Source: Ceratothoa steindachneri
Lineage: Eukaryota > Arthropoda > Malacostraca > Isopoda > Cymothoidae
Direction of reading: 5' to 3'
DNA: 64,000 nucleotides
NCBI GenBank assembly: GCA_963969495.1
Contig: OZ018327.1
Span: forward strand, 34,025,175 to 34,089,174
How positions within the stretch are numbered: the stretch's first letter is position 1; the number at the start of each line of letters is the position of its first letter. Below, piece by piece: positions 42,746 through 54,445 of the stretch. The notes beneath the pieces are model-generated. The model had not been told where the DNA came from, made no database searches, and worked only from the letters and a program-made list of their open reading frames with translations. The position numbers and the translations under genes are program-made.

Positions 42746-43449
42746 CTGAAAAGAAAGAAGAAATATGAGAGAGAACTATTAAGAAGCGAAAACCAACCAG
42801 GAGATTCCAACCAAACATTATGGCAGAGAGATTCTCGTTGGTTTTGGTTTTTGTAAAGTTTTATGGTAGATAACAGTAACAATCGACCCATATTTAGTCG
42901 GTTCAAGAGCAAGGGTGCAACACTGCTTTTCAGCGCCCTCCCTCCTCCCTCCTACAAAGGGATGATATTGGGTTAAGCCCGCGATGAAATTTACGGAATC
43001 TGGTTGCTTAGGGGAACCAGTTGCTAAGACCTACCCATGCATTAGACCACAGAAGACTCTTGAGCAACATCTGTTGCTACGCAAAAACACAACGAAGAGA
43101 TAGGCAAAAGACGTTCATATACACCCTCAAGCAAGTACGGTCGAATACATGCCTGTACACAAGCACACATGTGCACATGCACGCACGTATGTTAGTAACC
43201 ATCTACTCACACACGAATGTACGCAAGCAAACATTTGCGAATAAATAAACGCGAAGATCGTTTGACGACACAGGTTCGAATCCAACTCTATTTCATGTTC
43301 ATATTTCAGTTAAAATAGTTTCCCCATTTTCTCCGTTTCTAAAAATCACATTTTCTTTTTTCTCAAGCTTTCTATGGTTCACGTAATCTATTCCAAAGAC
43401 TTTTACCAGGTTGTGATACCAATTTTCCTTTCTTTGGGATGTTAACTAC

Positions 43450-43450
<1 letters not shown>
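42746..43450. other. Unassigned sequence upstream of host exon 1
   Basis: A 5' non-coding exon and promoter of the host gene should lie in this direction but could not be identified. CA-rich low-complexity sequence with ACAC and GCAC phrases lies at 43130-43240. Confidence 0.35.

Positions 43451-43452
<2 letters not shown>

Positions 43453-43515
<63 letters not shown>
43453..43515. repeat. (AT)n microsatellite
   Basis: A pure AT run of about 63 bases. Confidence 0.95.
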
Positions 43516-43516
<1 letters not shown>

Positions 43517-43699
43517 TGATCCGTACACTCCTTCTCCGCCCAACCCCGTAAAATCACCCGTGAAATCGGCTCCCTCGTCGGAAAGATCTTCCGTATTTTA
43601 GGCCTAAAAACGATCACTCCAAAGCCGTACTCGTTGGTTCATTTTGTCGCTTTAAAGTTATCCTCCCATGAGCTTCCCCTCCATCTTATTTACCAATAC

Positions 43700-44110
43700 A
43701 AGGGTGCGTCATATCCTCTATCAGTTCTCTATCATTCCTCTATAAGTTATCTCTTATTCATGTATAAGCTCTATCATTACTTTATCAGTTCTTTATCATT
43801 CTTTTATCAGTTTTCTATCGTTCTTCTATCAGTCCTCTATCAGTCAGAAATCAGTCCTATATCATACATCTATCATTCTTCTAACATTCCTTTAACAGTC
43901 ACCTATCAGTCATTTACCATTAATATGAGTCCTTTATCAGTCATGTATCAGTCCTTTATCAGCCGTCTAACAGTCCTATAGCAGTCCTCTATGAGTCATC
44001 TATCAGTCCTTTAGCAGTCTTTCATCAGTCCTTTATCCGTTCTCTATCACTCCTTTATGTCCTTAATCAGTCCTATATCAGTCCTTTATCAGTCATTTAT
44101 CAGGTCTACA
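43700..44110 (+). repeat. (CAGTCCTTTAT)n minisatellite
   Basis: Units of 10-12 bases on the theme TATCAGTCCTT repeat about 35 times and become more regular to the right. The open frame across it is a repeat artefact. Confidence 0.85.
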
Positions 44111-44505
44111 GATGTCAGCTGCAGCAAGGTTACTCATGTCATACAAAAAAGAAGCAAACCCAGAAACAGACAGAGGCAAACGACTACATGACTCAAACAT
44201 ACACAGAGAGAAGGGATGTAATTTCACACGCACACAGTTGGGCTTTCGTATTTGTCATCTTCGATCCCTGCCCCCCCCCTTAATCATTTTATTCCTAAAC
44301 CCCAATCCCCCAAGTAGCATAACCCCCCTATTGAACCCCCATTACCTCATTGGAGCCTCATCCCACTCTCGCCTCCAGAACCAAGTTCTAAGGCGTGCTT
44401 CGACCCAAGTAACAGGGAAGGATGTTGCTAAGCCCCTTTGTCCTTCCTATTGAGCCAATTTGCTTTGTGGGGAGAGTAGCAATTCCTAATTATGTGTTAA
44501 GTTTA

Positions 44506-44647
44506 AGCGAAAACTAACAAGGGCATCACTTCGTAAAGTAAATAGTGAGGTATAGTCAATCGTGGCATGACAACCATGATGCAGGTAACATTTGGTGGAT
44601 TGTGTACCCATCAAGCTTTCTGGCGAAGTGCCCTCGTTGGTTTTCAC
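44506..44647. mobile_element. Small inverted-ended element
   Basis: The left end AGCGAAAACTAACAAGGGC matches the reverse complement of the right end, GCCCTCGTTGGTTTTCACT, with a few differences. The total length of about 142 bases suits a MITE or a folded dispersed repeat. The target duplication is unclear. Confidence 0.45.
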
Positions 44648-45470
44648 TACTTACTTTTAACTATAACAACCCTCAACTCTGAGCGTATTATCCGCCATTT
44701 GGGGGGTAGCCATCCCCCGACAAGATAGGGTGGATCTTTAGGGGGAGAGCGGCATTAGTTGCTAGGAGACTCCCTAATCCTTCATTGACCGATAATTTAG
44801 AGAATTCCCCATCGCTCAATATAAGCGCCACTTCACTTACACCACAAATAGGGGGGGGGTCTTTAATACCAAGGGTGATCGGAAGTGGGTGCTCGCACGA
44901 TCCTCTCCCTGTACTCTTAGAAGTCTCCTCTTTTTTGTTACTCGGGCGATATACCTTTCAATATTTTTATATTTTCAAACCTTAAGTAAATGATAATTAT
45001 ATAATTGGTCATTTACGTGAATAATATTAAAGATACTACTACTAAAATAATAATAATAAAGTATATCAGCTTAGTTATTATATAGTTCTAAATTTAGTTT
45101 GGAAAATTCGTTTTGCTTCAAAAAAAGATTTTTTTCTATTATCTTTGATTTTTATATTATTGCTAAGCTTTTGTCATGTACTTATGACATCTTCAGTGTT
45201 TAAATTTTCTAAAGTCTCTTGTGCGAATATACATAACCAATTGTAAATACTAGGTTGCGGGTGAAGCTTGCCAATGACAAAGAACGTTGTGTTCGTGCTC
45301 CCTTCAGCCACTGATAAATACCTAAAATATGATCCCGCACGGGTGATGTCCAAATAATAAAACTCGGCGCTTGACCAAATTTGCCTTTGTGAGTCAGGTT
45401 ACTGCTTTCGAGAGATCCTTCTCTCGTTCACAGGGTCGACTTTCTCGAGTATTTAGTAGTACAAACTTAT

Positions 45471-45494
45471 CCCTTGGATTATAAGATCCAAGGG
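45471..45494 (+). other. Perfect 9-bp hairpin
   Basis: CCCTTGGAT and ATCCAAGGG flank a six-base loop. No known regulatory function is implied in a eukaryotic setting. The surrounding stretch from 44650 to 46800 holds no gene or repeat that I can support. Confidence 0.5.
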
Positions 45495-46806
45495 GGAGTC
45501 CTTCAGAAGAGCCTAAGTTTCCAATTTTGAGTCTGTGTTCGTGCGTAGGAGCTGATTTGTCGTTCGCCCGCTTGTTTCTTTTTAAATATTTTTTCCCCTG
45601 TCTGTCCTACATCTATTATTCTTTTCCTACTAAACGCCCTGCAACACTTTGTCTTTCCCCTTTTCTTTATTCATTTTAGTCATGGATTACTTCCTTACCC
45701 GACATTTTCTTCCCACGACGTCTTCTTGAGAGGCAGGCGACAGACAACGAAATTATTCCACTGCAATCAACACTATAATCTGCTGCGTTCCCTCCACCGA
45801 CTCGCGAAAGAAGGTAACTGGAGTCTACGTCCCCTAACAGGCAGTTCCAGTCATGTGTCTCAACTGGCTGTTGGCCTCAGTTACCCGCAGCAACATATCA
45901 ACAACTTTACAGCAAATCATTCAACACAACCAATCCCTTTCGTCTACTCTGCAATCAATGGTTCATCTCCACGGCAACCATTAATAGGTTTTCTTTCTAA
46001 GTTCTTCATAAGTCACGAAGTCAATTTTCGCATCGTTTCATTACCCCTCCCCCTACACATACTCTCCTCCCACACATACGCACAAATCTCTATGTAGGCA
46101 TCGATCGGGGTAAATATTATTATGGTACGTTGCGTAGTACAGAGCCTATTGATGAATGCACTTGATGTTTTGTGTTTTCACAGAGGAAATCAAACTAAAA
46201 TGTAGAGGCACATTCCACTTCAAAGAAATATTTGATTTAAATACAGGAATGTATACAAAGTTTTGTACGGTAAATAACATTTATTCGAGAAAACATAGCA
46301 TAATTAAGTTTAAATAGAAGAAAGATGATGCAAAGTAGTCGCCTTTATTTGCTGTGCTTAGTCTACGCATAGCCTTAACCGAATCCCGTAGCCAAAGGGA
46401 CCCGTAGGCTACGCATAGCGCTAATTAAAATCCTTACACCTCCACCCAGGGACTCTACGAAGTTATAATAAACTCCTAAGGCATTTAAGTTATAATTTTG
46501 ATGGGAGTATACAATATTAATAAAAACGACAGGATTATTTGGGTATTTAACGCCCTTTGCGATGTCTTTCAGTGATAATTCAACCCTTCATGTAGTTCTA
46601 AATTTGTTAACAATATATTATTTTCGGTCTTTTCTAATAAATTTAAGCAAGGAGCAAACCAAAATTAAAATAGGGAATAAATTAGTATTCTTACATCAAC
46701 GGAAAAAGTTCAAAGCAAATTTTTCAAGAAAAAATGAAGTTTCAAGATTTGCAATATAAAAATCAACAAGGAACGTACAATTTAGAGATAAAATGAAGAA
46801 ACCTTC

Positions 46807-48332
46807 TGTCGTAGAATTCTTTCTGATAAGAACCCCACACCTGACACCACTTTAATTATGTCGTAGAATTCTTTCTGATAAGAACCCTACTTACCTGACA
46901 CCTCTTTTGTTTAGTGTCGTAGAATGCCCCTCCTTTTTGTTCTAGTCTCTAAGAGTGCTAAGAGCTGTCTAATATACTTTGATATCGGAATATCTTAAAG
47001 AATAGAGCCGTTACCAAACACGTAAGGATATAAAAGAAACGCCCACTAATTCACAAAATAAACTTATATTTTATCTTTAACCATTGAATACACAACCTTT
47101 ATACTTTAACTACAGCAATACTCTAAATATTATTATAAACAAGAATTAATTAAATTAGTTTCCCCACAAAATTAAGTTCACGTTTTCTCTAGACAAAACA
47201 ATAATATAAGAATTAGGCTTACGGACTCATGTGGAGTTTAAAGGCCTCAGAAATGTTTACTCTTGACGCGTGTAGATGGGCGGAATTCCACGGTCGTCTT
47301 GGCGAGGGTAGCAGCTGGGGGGTCCACGCGTTCTTCCGGGGGGGAAGGGTTCTTCAAGGACGAGAACCAATACGGTGCTCTATGCAACACCCAGGCAGTC
47401 GTGGTCTCTCTGGCGAGAGTGAGTCGAACTTGGTTCTTACTTCAAGTTAACTTGGAGTGAGGTGTGATCACCGAGTAACGAGCTCGAGGAGGAGCTTTTC
47501 TCCTTCGTTACTAATTTTCTTAAGGACGAGGACTGAACTCGGGGAGGGTCTTCTTTGCTGGCGAGGATAACGGAGGGGGGTTTCTCTGGCGAGAATAAGT
47601 TACTTAAAGTTTGGTGTGGCCACCGAATAACGGGCTCGAGGGGGAGCCTTTTCCTTCTTCTTTTCTTAATTCCTCAAGGACGAGGAATACCCCTGGTGTT
47701 TACGGTGCACCAGGATATGAGGAGTCTCTCTGGCGAGAGTAAGTCGAACTTACCAAAGTTCACTTATCGTTTGGTTTGATAACCAGGGACTTAGCTCAAG
47801 GATGAGCTTTTTCTTAGCCCCTTAAGGTAGGTAGCCCTGCCTCTCTTGCAGGGTACTTCTTGGTCTGGCGAGCCAAGTACACTACCTCTCCAGTCTCGGT
47901 AGCTCGGTTGTGGATCCGAGGACTTCGTCACCTAGAGACTGACGTATACTACCCCGATTTTCCTCAGAGTTCCTCATTTATACCTCGCACCCCCACTGGG
48001 GGAGTGGTAAGGGGGAGAGGGGCTTGAGGACGGCCCCAGGAGAGTTCTTTTTCCTAACGGTCTTTCCCACGAAGTCAAACATCGGCTCCTCGTTAGCCAT
48101 CGAGATTGGGAGAAACCCGTCTCCAATTTCTTGTTCGACGTGAAACTGGATCTCACTCTCCTGGGGGAGATCTTACCTTTTTGACCTTTAGGGTCTTTCA
48201 TGGCACTGGGTTGAACCACGTTGTGGTTACGCTTTCGACTCGCCGATGCCTGGGGCGGATGTCCTTGCGGTAACCGCCTTGGAACTGCACCAAGAGTGGT
48301 CGAGGGGGGGGGGAAGTGACCATTCCCTTACA
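46807..48332. mobile_element. Solo LTR, 1526 bp, same family as 31826-33356
   Basis: It starts TGTCGTAGAATTC, ends TTCCCTTACA and is flanked by a 5-bp duplication CCTTC at 46802-46806 and 48333-48337. Shared phrases with the first copy include AGAGCCG(C/T)T and AACACGTAAGGATA near the left end. The 5' end carries an extra tandem duplication of about 55 bases (TGTCGTAGAATTCTTTCTGA appears twice before TGTCGTAGAATGCCCC). The interior at 47400-47830 has three diverged sub-repeats of about 150-175 bases containing CTCTGGCGAGA and GCTCGAGG(A/G)GGAGC. Confidence 0.78.
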
Positions 48333-48339
48333 CCTTCAG

Positions 48340-48887
48340 AATATGATGAAAAATACTTGAAAGTTCTAGTTTTTAGGATAACAACATGTAATACTAATAA
48401 TTATTTATACGAGTTTCCTGAATGAAACTTGCAAACACCAATAATTTACTACGAATCTTTTTCATGGGACTAGATAAAATGTTAAAATGAAATAATAGCG
48501 ATTGAACGAAATCTAAAAGCGAGCGTTTCCTTACCTCCTCTTTCGACATATAGAGGTCTGAAGCGAACCGTGTTAGGACTTCAGATTGTGAACGAGAGCG
48601 TGTAAATGTGCGAGAAAGGATACACCCCGAAAATAATTAGCTTCGCTATACAATTCGTACTCGATGAAACACAGAGGCCTCTTGACCATCCCCAATAGTG
48701 TTTAAATACTGGAGCAAATAGGGGACATAGATGAAGAAAGCACCAGTGACAGGTAACAGCAGACAGCTATTTTTTTGTTACCAGGATACTGAGCGGAGAT
48801 CAACAGGATTATCTGGCGTCGAGGTATGATGACGAAAATGAAAATATTTTGAGGATGGAGGCAAACACTAATCATTGGTAAGGCAGT
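48340..48887. other. Unassigned sequence
   Basis: No gene, terminal repeat or array was seen. Confidence 0.4.
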
Positions 48888-48891
48888 GACG

Positions 48892-49360
48892 TTGAGATGA
48901 CTAGCCGGAACAAAGGAAGTTGATCCTGCAAAAGGAAGAGGAAACAATGGAGAAGAAAAGACAGTCTCGTGAACATCATATGTGGGTAAAAAGAGACTTT
49001 TCAGAGGAAACAGAGTGAATTGAGGAAGATTTGAGCCGGTCCGAATGTTACGTTTAGTGAAACGCTGAAGCACGAAGAAGATGGCGTGGCAGTGAAGTTG
49101 AGATGACTAACCGGGACGAAGTTGATCCTGCAAAAGGAAGAAGAAACAATGGGGAAGAAAAGATGTCCTTTGGAACGAATGAAAGGAAATAGACTGTTCA
49201 GAAGGAACAGTGTGAATTATGGCAGGTTTGATTCCGTCCAAAGTATCGCGTTTGCTTCCATGCTGAAGGACGAAGTAGTTGGTGTGGCCGTTAAGTTGAG
49301 ATGAATAGCAGGTACGAAGGAAATTGATCCTGCAAAAGGAAGAAGAAACAATGGAGAAGG
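48892..49360. repeat. About 200-bp tandem repeat, three copies
   Basis: GTTGAGATGA(C/A)TA(G/A)C recurs at 48892, 49096 and 49295, spacing 204 and 199 bases. Each copy contains TTGATCCTGCAAAAGGAAGA and GGAAACAATGG(A/G)GAAG. The third is cut short at about 49360. Open frames on the minus strand repeat with it but show no known motif. Confidence 0.8.
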
Positions 49361-49738
49361 ACTCCATAAAGGGCACGGCGATGTGTTTTTCTGGCCGCTG
49401 CTGCTGACCAAGCTTAGGCTGCCTTTCCTTCCGGTAACCTCTACCTCATCATCTTTACCGACTCTCTTTCATCCTGTCTCGTCATTACATCCACGCTTTT
49501 TTTCTCAGGCACTTTTCTACCCTTTCCTCGGTCCCTTCTTTTATGGCCCATGGCCTCTCTTGATCACGACCCGGCGACCTAAAGGACTTGCACAAGTTCT
49601 ACGACCCAATGTTAGGCGTGATGCCCAGAACCACTCTAGTCAATCAAGCCGGATCCGTCATCCCGACGTGCCTACCACGCTACTTGTATGATTTAGTCCT
49701 GATTTGACCAATGGGTAACGGAGAAGGCGTATCGCACT

Positions 49739-50167
49739 CAGGGTTGGCAAATAAAGAAAACCCAGCGCTAAAAAACTCTGGTTTGGGTTGTTTTTTTTTT
49801 AAACTACACTTTCTTTTGAAGAAATGAATGCTACTTATCATTATTTTATTCAAAATTCATATTTGTGTTTATAATTTCAACAAATATGTATCAAATTAAG
49901 GTTATTTCTCTGATACTGACTCATAATAATTCATCTCTCCTTCTACGGGTTATGGGTATCATGGGTACCCACAATTCTCGATCAGTGATCTGTTCTTACT
50001 AAGTAATTATTAATATTATATAAAAATAGCGATAGCTATTCTTTTTCTATGTTATTCTAATGCTTGTTGCATTTGTTTTTTGATAAAACCAGAGATTTGA
50101 AAAAACCCAGAATAAAACTCGGGTTTTATTGGGCTTTTTCAAAATTTTGTTTTTTTTGCCAACCAAG
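49739..50167. mobile_element. hAT-like MITE, 429 bp
   Basis: The left end is CAGGGTTGGCAAA and the right end, in reverse complement, is CTTGGTTGGCAAA. The flanking octamers are ATCGCACT and ATCGCACC, a 7 of 8 match to an 8-bp target duplication. CAGGGTTGGCAAA is typical of hAT termini. There is no coding capacity. Confidence 0.75.
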
Positions 50168-50414
50168 ATCGCACCCCACCTAGTGATAGCAGCTGGGGTC
50201 ACTTAAAAGGCGCCCAGTAGTGCCCCTCCCTTGTTGGGGCCAATTTCGCCGTTACGGACGGGCATGGGTGACGAATCCTTAACCAACGGCCATGGATAAT
50301 CTAAATTCAAAAACACACAAATAAACATGACTTTAAAAAACTATTTGGACCCACCCGCTTGCTGGCCATGCCATATTACAATCCAAATAACAGAAAAAGA
50401 AAAAAAAATGTGCC

Positions 50415-50771
50415 ATGGATCTCCGAAACAACTACAGCATATCAACCAGACTTCTCTATTTGCCCAACAGAACAGAAGCAATAGTAAAAACTAGAACTGG
50501 AGCCATTTCAAATGAACTATTAAATCTAACTACGTTAGGTGAACATAATTTATACACAACGTACAAAAACGGCTACAGCACGAGGTTTGGAACCCAACTC
50601 CTTTGCTGCTTCATGTCTGAACCTAAAAATTCAGACGATTTCCTTTGTCGTAGAATCAAAAAGGTATTCGAAGACATCCTCCTCACGATGGAGAGCGTCT
50701 CCCAATTTGAAAGGGAAAGACCGGACTACAAAACGCCATTAAAAATCGTAAAACCTGTATTCCAACAATAA
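50415..50771 (+). CDS. Hypothetical ORF, 118 codons
   Basis: The frame starts at an ATG and contains ISTRLLYLPNRTEAIVKTRT and FLCRRIKKVFEDILLTMESV. No family is recognised. Its position at the 5' side of the LINE relic would suit the beginning of a gag-like ORF1, but chance openness is also possible. Confidence that it is expressed is low. Confidence 0.25.
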   Translation: MDLRNNYSISTRLLYLPNRTEAIVKTRTGAISNELLNLTTLGEHNLYTTYKNGYSTRFGTQLLCCFMSEPKNSDDFLCRRIKKVFEDILLTMESVSQFERERPDYKTPLKIVKPVFQQ

Positions 50772-51059
50772 ACGCTATCACAAAACATCCGCTTCGCAGG
50801 AACCATAATTCTAATAAGGGAAGAGCTTCATACGCCAATGCAATGCCGCTAATATCTTCGCTTCGGACATACTATTAAGTATTGCACATCGCAATGACAA
50901 CCATACTTTAGATGTAGTAGCTCCAGAGAGGTAAAAAATGAAGCCTGCACTTAAAATCTCCTGCGAACACTATCTATATAATCAAGGGATACGAATACAC
51001 ATGCTACGAGAGGTATTGGCTGTTCCCCAAGCGCTACAAGGTATGGCGGGAGAAGGAGG

Positions 51060-51540
51060 CTCACTGGAGGTCCCTACCTACGCTACAATAGATAGATATT
51101 AAACTCCTTAAGGGGTCAAGGGATAACAGGTCTCGCCGGTCCTTGCCCCTTACAGTCGTGCACTTACAGTTTGCATGCGGTCGGCCAATCCTGGGTTTAG
51201 GTAAAGTCTGTGTAAGTTTCTCCCAAGTCATACACAATAAGTCCTTATCATGTATGGCCAATGCGTCCACTACGGAGAGCCACAAACAGGCTCTCTCGAA
51301 GCAATGTGGCGCATATCTCCTGCAGAAGGAATCCTGGATATTCAGGCTGCAGAACGTCTCCCATTCGGCGAGTCTGCGGACTCGATGCTGACACGCCTGG
51401 CGCTGCCTCGGTGTCTTATGCCTCATTTCTAAAAAGGAAACCTTCTGCTACTGGACCCTCTATGACTACGTGCACTGTCTTTTCCGCACCCATTCGGAAC
51501 CCTTCCGCGGGTTCTACCCCAACTATCCCCCAGCTTTAAC
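51060..51540 (+). pseudogene. gag-like remnant
   Basis: A frame reads HKQALSKQCGAYLLQKESWI and then FRLQNVSHSASLRTRC, and a second frame nearby reads GAASVSYASFLKRK. This resembles the stretch after the zinc knuckles of I-type LINE gag proteins, where a partner reads EKE...YAEA. The knuckles themselves are degraded. The identification is tentative. Confidence 0.4.
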
Positions 51541-52269
51541 TAAAACCACGGCTCCAGCCTACCCCCAAGGGGACTGTTTCCAATAACGAAAAACCGCCGC
51601 CCTCCTCCACCGAGTCGTTGGACTTACAGGAGGCACCGACCCTAAAGGTGGTCGTGAAGCCCTCTTTCGGGGTTCCTAAAGCCGCCTCCCGGAAGAAGGA
51701 CATCACCAAACGAGCTTCGGCTCCTACCCACCACCCCAAGGTTGGACTGGGTGGCTCTCAGACAGTGGATCGCCCAAAGGAGGAGCCCCTGCCTCCGAAG
51801 CCGCCCCGCCCAACGATGGCTCCGAGGCAGAGGGAGTAAAAGACTCGCGTAGCGAGCTCAACCTCTCCCAATAAGTCCTCGAAGGTGACAGCGCCTTCGT
51901 CGCTTTGTCCGGCCAACAGCGCTCGGAGTTCTTCCTCCGGGAAGCGTACGACCATTCCCGTGAGGGTTTACTCCTCCAAGAGGGTCCCAGTATCTCCTCC
52001 GAGCTAGGCCTAGATGGCTTATTTCTTTAATGGAATTGCCTGAATTTCGATCCGACTGGGCGTCGCAGCGGAGGCTCGTCTCCTCCTGTTCTCCGTTAGC
52101 TATCTCTGTGCAGGATAACATCATGTGTGCGTGTCCCTGCCGAACTTCCCGGGGTATAAGGGATTTGCGACCTAACCACCTCGGGATGGGGGAAGGGCAG
52201 GAGGATGCGGGATTCACAACCGGCATCATGTCTCCGCTATTTTCTATGCTCTAAATAACTTCTTTCATA

Positions 52270-52640
52270 CAGTAGCAGTGCAACTAGACCTGAATACGAG
52301 GTATATTGTTATTTCTGCGTACATTCTACCCGAACAGACCTCGACAGAAGGGACTTCCGCCGCATCGTGGCAAGGTTGCCGAGGCCCTTCCTACTCCTAG
52401 GAGATTTGAACAGTAGACACTCCCATTATGGATACTACTCGATCAATCCCAGGTGTCAGGTCCTTATCGAGTTAATGAACAATCAGGAGATGGTGTCCTA
52501 AATTTAGATGAGTTTACGTATTACTGCCCGAGAACCGCTTCATTTTCCTCTCTGTATCTGTGCTCTTCGGATCTACAGCCTAATTTTGCGTGGGAGGTGG
52601 TGAATGACCTCCATGGTAATGATCACTTTCCATTTTAAAT
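52270..52640 (+). pseudogene. LINE endonuclease remnant
   Basis: Pieces read YIVISAYILPEQTSTEG, then LLGDLNSRHSHYGYYS, then NLDEFTYYCPRTASFSSLYL and finally NDLHGNDHFPF. GDLN...H and the terminal DHFP are the metal-binding and catalytic motifs of APE-type endonucleases in I-like elements. The pieces lie in more than one frame. Confidence 0.65.
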
Positions 52641-53429
52641 ATCATTTTCTGGACGGCTGCAGCTTGAGTTCCTCCCACCCCCACCCCTACCCAAACCAAT
52701 GGTAACTTGTCGCGCGAGCGGTGGTCCGCATTCCAGGAAATGACTGATTTCTCGGTCGCAATCGAGGAGATTAGGTCGGTGGATGAGGCCGTTGAATTCT
52801 TCTTCGGCAATCTCATCATCGCTGACCCGACTACTATTCCTAGAACGCCAGCCCATTTTTCACGCCGACCACTTCATTGGTGGTCAGTCAAGTTTGAGAT
52901 GACCCTCGAATAGAAGTGTTATGCCTAAATGCGCAATAAGCGCCAACCGAACGATTTTACTCTCGCTGAATATCGTCGAGCTAGGACTAGGTTCCTTTAT
53001 GTCTCGAAGCACGACTGATAGGGCTACTGCCTTACTTTTCTACTGATCTTTTGGTTGTTATCATTGTGGAAGGTGTCCTAGGTCCACTACACAGTTCTGG
53101 CGACTAGTACCTTTCGCATGTCCCCCATTGAGAGCTTACTTGTTAATGCTTGGGGAAATGCCACTCTTTCTGCACCTGTATGCGTGAGCTCAGCGCCTCC
53201 CTCAATCGTCAACAGCTCTCACTGCATCCTCTTGCCGATCTTTACGGTGCCTATACCGTCGAGAGAAGCCAGTCATACCCTAAGCTCTTTGGTTTTAGTG
53301 CTTGGAAACTTCGTCGATAGATCGGTGTAACTCTCAGGGCAGTGGAGCGTCTGGTTCTGTACAGGAGCCGCAATGGAGGGTACCACTTTTGACTATTTGT
53401 TATCACGCGTCTGCTCCCAAAGCTTCTAA

Positions 53430-53960
53430 AGCGTTGGAAGAATTGAAGTTAGCGGGGCTCGACCAGGTACCTCATCTGACTTCACGGCCGAACTGGTTGC
53501 AATAAATAGCTCAGTACGAGTGATATATAAGGCGTTGTGCCCGGTTCGGAGAACGGATTTTGATCTTTAGCGACTCATAAAGCACCCTGAGTGCTCTAAG
53601 GGCATTAGATTCCCCAAATCCCCGGTTCGCACTATCCTTGACGTCACGATTGTAGGGGGCGGGTACATGTCGAGATTATCTTCTGTTGAGCTCCTGGGCG
53701 TGTAAAAATTGCGGTGGGGAATAAGCGTACCTATGAGGGCACCTAAGAGTCTGTGAGTCTTGGCAACCAGACCAGAGTTTCGCTCTTCCTCACACCGACT
53801 ACATGGCAGCTGCTTGGTAAATAAAATGGAAGACGGCCGAAGGAAACTTAAAGTTGCGTGTCATTGCGCCACGACTGTTCCCATGAACCTACTTCCAATG
53901 CCGCAACGGCTCCAGGTAGCTTTCTTTAGTCTTCGAATTAGCACACTTGCAGGAGGCACA
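53430..53960 (+). pseudogene. LINE RNase H remnant
   Basis: Frames read SDFTAELVAINSSVRVIYK and then GERILIFSDS with STLSALRALDSPNPRF after a stop. AEL and SDS are the second and third acidic motifs of RNase HI. The first DGS motif upstream is not recognisable. Confidence 0.65.
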
Positions 53961-54224
53961 GCTACTTAATGGAGCGTCCCCTGGCATCTTAACTCGACGA
54001 CTGCGTTGCCCCTCAGACTGTTCGCCACACTCTTGTTAAATGTTCCAGTCTGGGTGATCTTCGCGCACGTTACCTGTACCGGTAAGTTACCTGTTGAGAC
54101 AAAGAGTGTCGCTACTGTTTGTCCCTTGTACTCGGGATGGGTTATTGCACACAAAATTGTGGACTATCTGACATGCCGAAGACTTTTCCCCCAATAAGCA
54201 GGCACCAGGTGTGCCCTTTAAATA

Positions 54225-54350
54225 AAAAGGTGGCCTCTATATGTAGATGATTTTGCCATTTGGCTCTCAAGAATACACCCTCCAGGAATCAGCAACCACT
54301 TACAGAAAGCTAAATAACAGGTGTTCCATTAAGACGGATTTAAGTTAGCA
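54225..54350 (+). pseudogene. Reverse transcriptase catalytic fragment
   Basis: The frame reads LYVDDFAIWLSRIHPPGISN and then, past stops, DGFKLAINK. YVDD is the polymerase catalytic box, and GFKLAINKS-like sequence normally follows it by about 40 residues. It lies after the RNase H remnant, which is out of normal order. Confidence 0.65.
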
Positions 54351-54445
54351 ATAAATAAAATAGTGTTATTAATGAAAATTTATTGATTTCACTATTGGAT
54401 CATATTATTTGAGTCATGGCAATTATGTGTGAAAAATAATATTGC

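Larger units (their letters stand above)
50400..54360 (+). mobile_element. I-type LINE relic with RNase H
   Basis: Plus-strand pieces in order are a gag-like zinc-region remnant (51060-51460), an endonuclease (52270-52640), a linker to the polymerase, an RNase H (53430-53960) and a polymerase catalytic fragment (54225-54350). RNase H in a non-LTR element points to the I/Nimb group. Every part is broken by stops and frameshifts. The polymerase box lies after RNase H, opposite to the normal order, so either the relic is rearranged or two copies abut. An intact 118-codon frame at 50415-50771 near its start is unrecognised. Confidence 0.65.

Noticed and set aside
45726..46097. 123-codon plus-strand ORF as a gene
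   Set aside because: No splice signals, motifs or start context. Chance length in mixed-composition DNA.
49107..49411. Minus-strand ORFs repeated within the 200-bp tandem array
   Set aside because: They follow the tandem unit and change frame between copies. No known motif.
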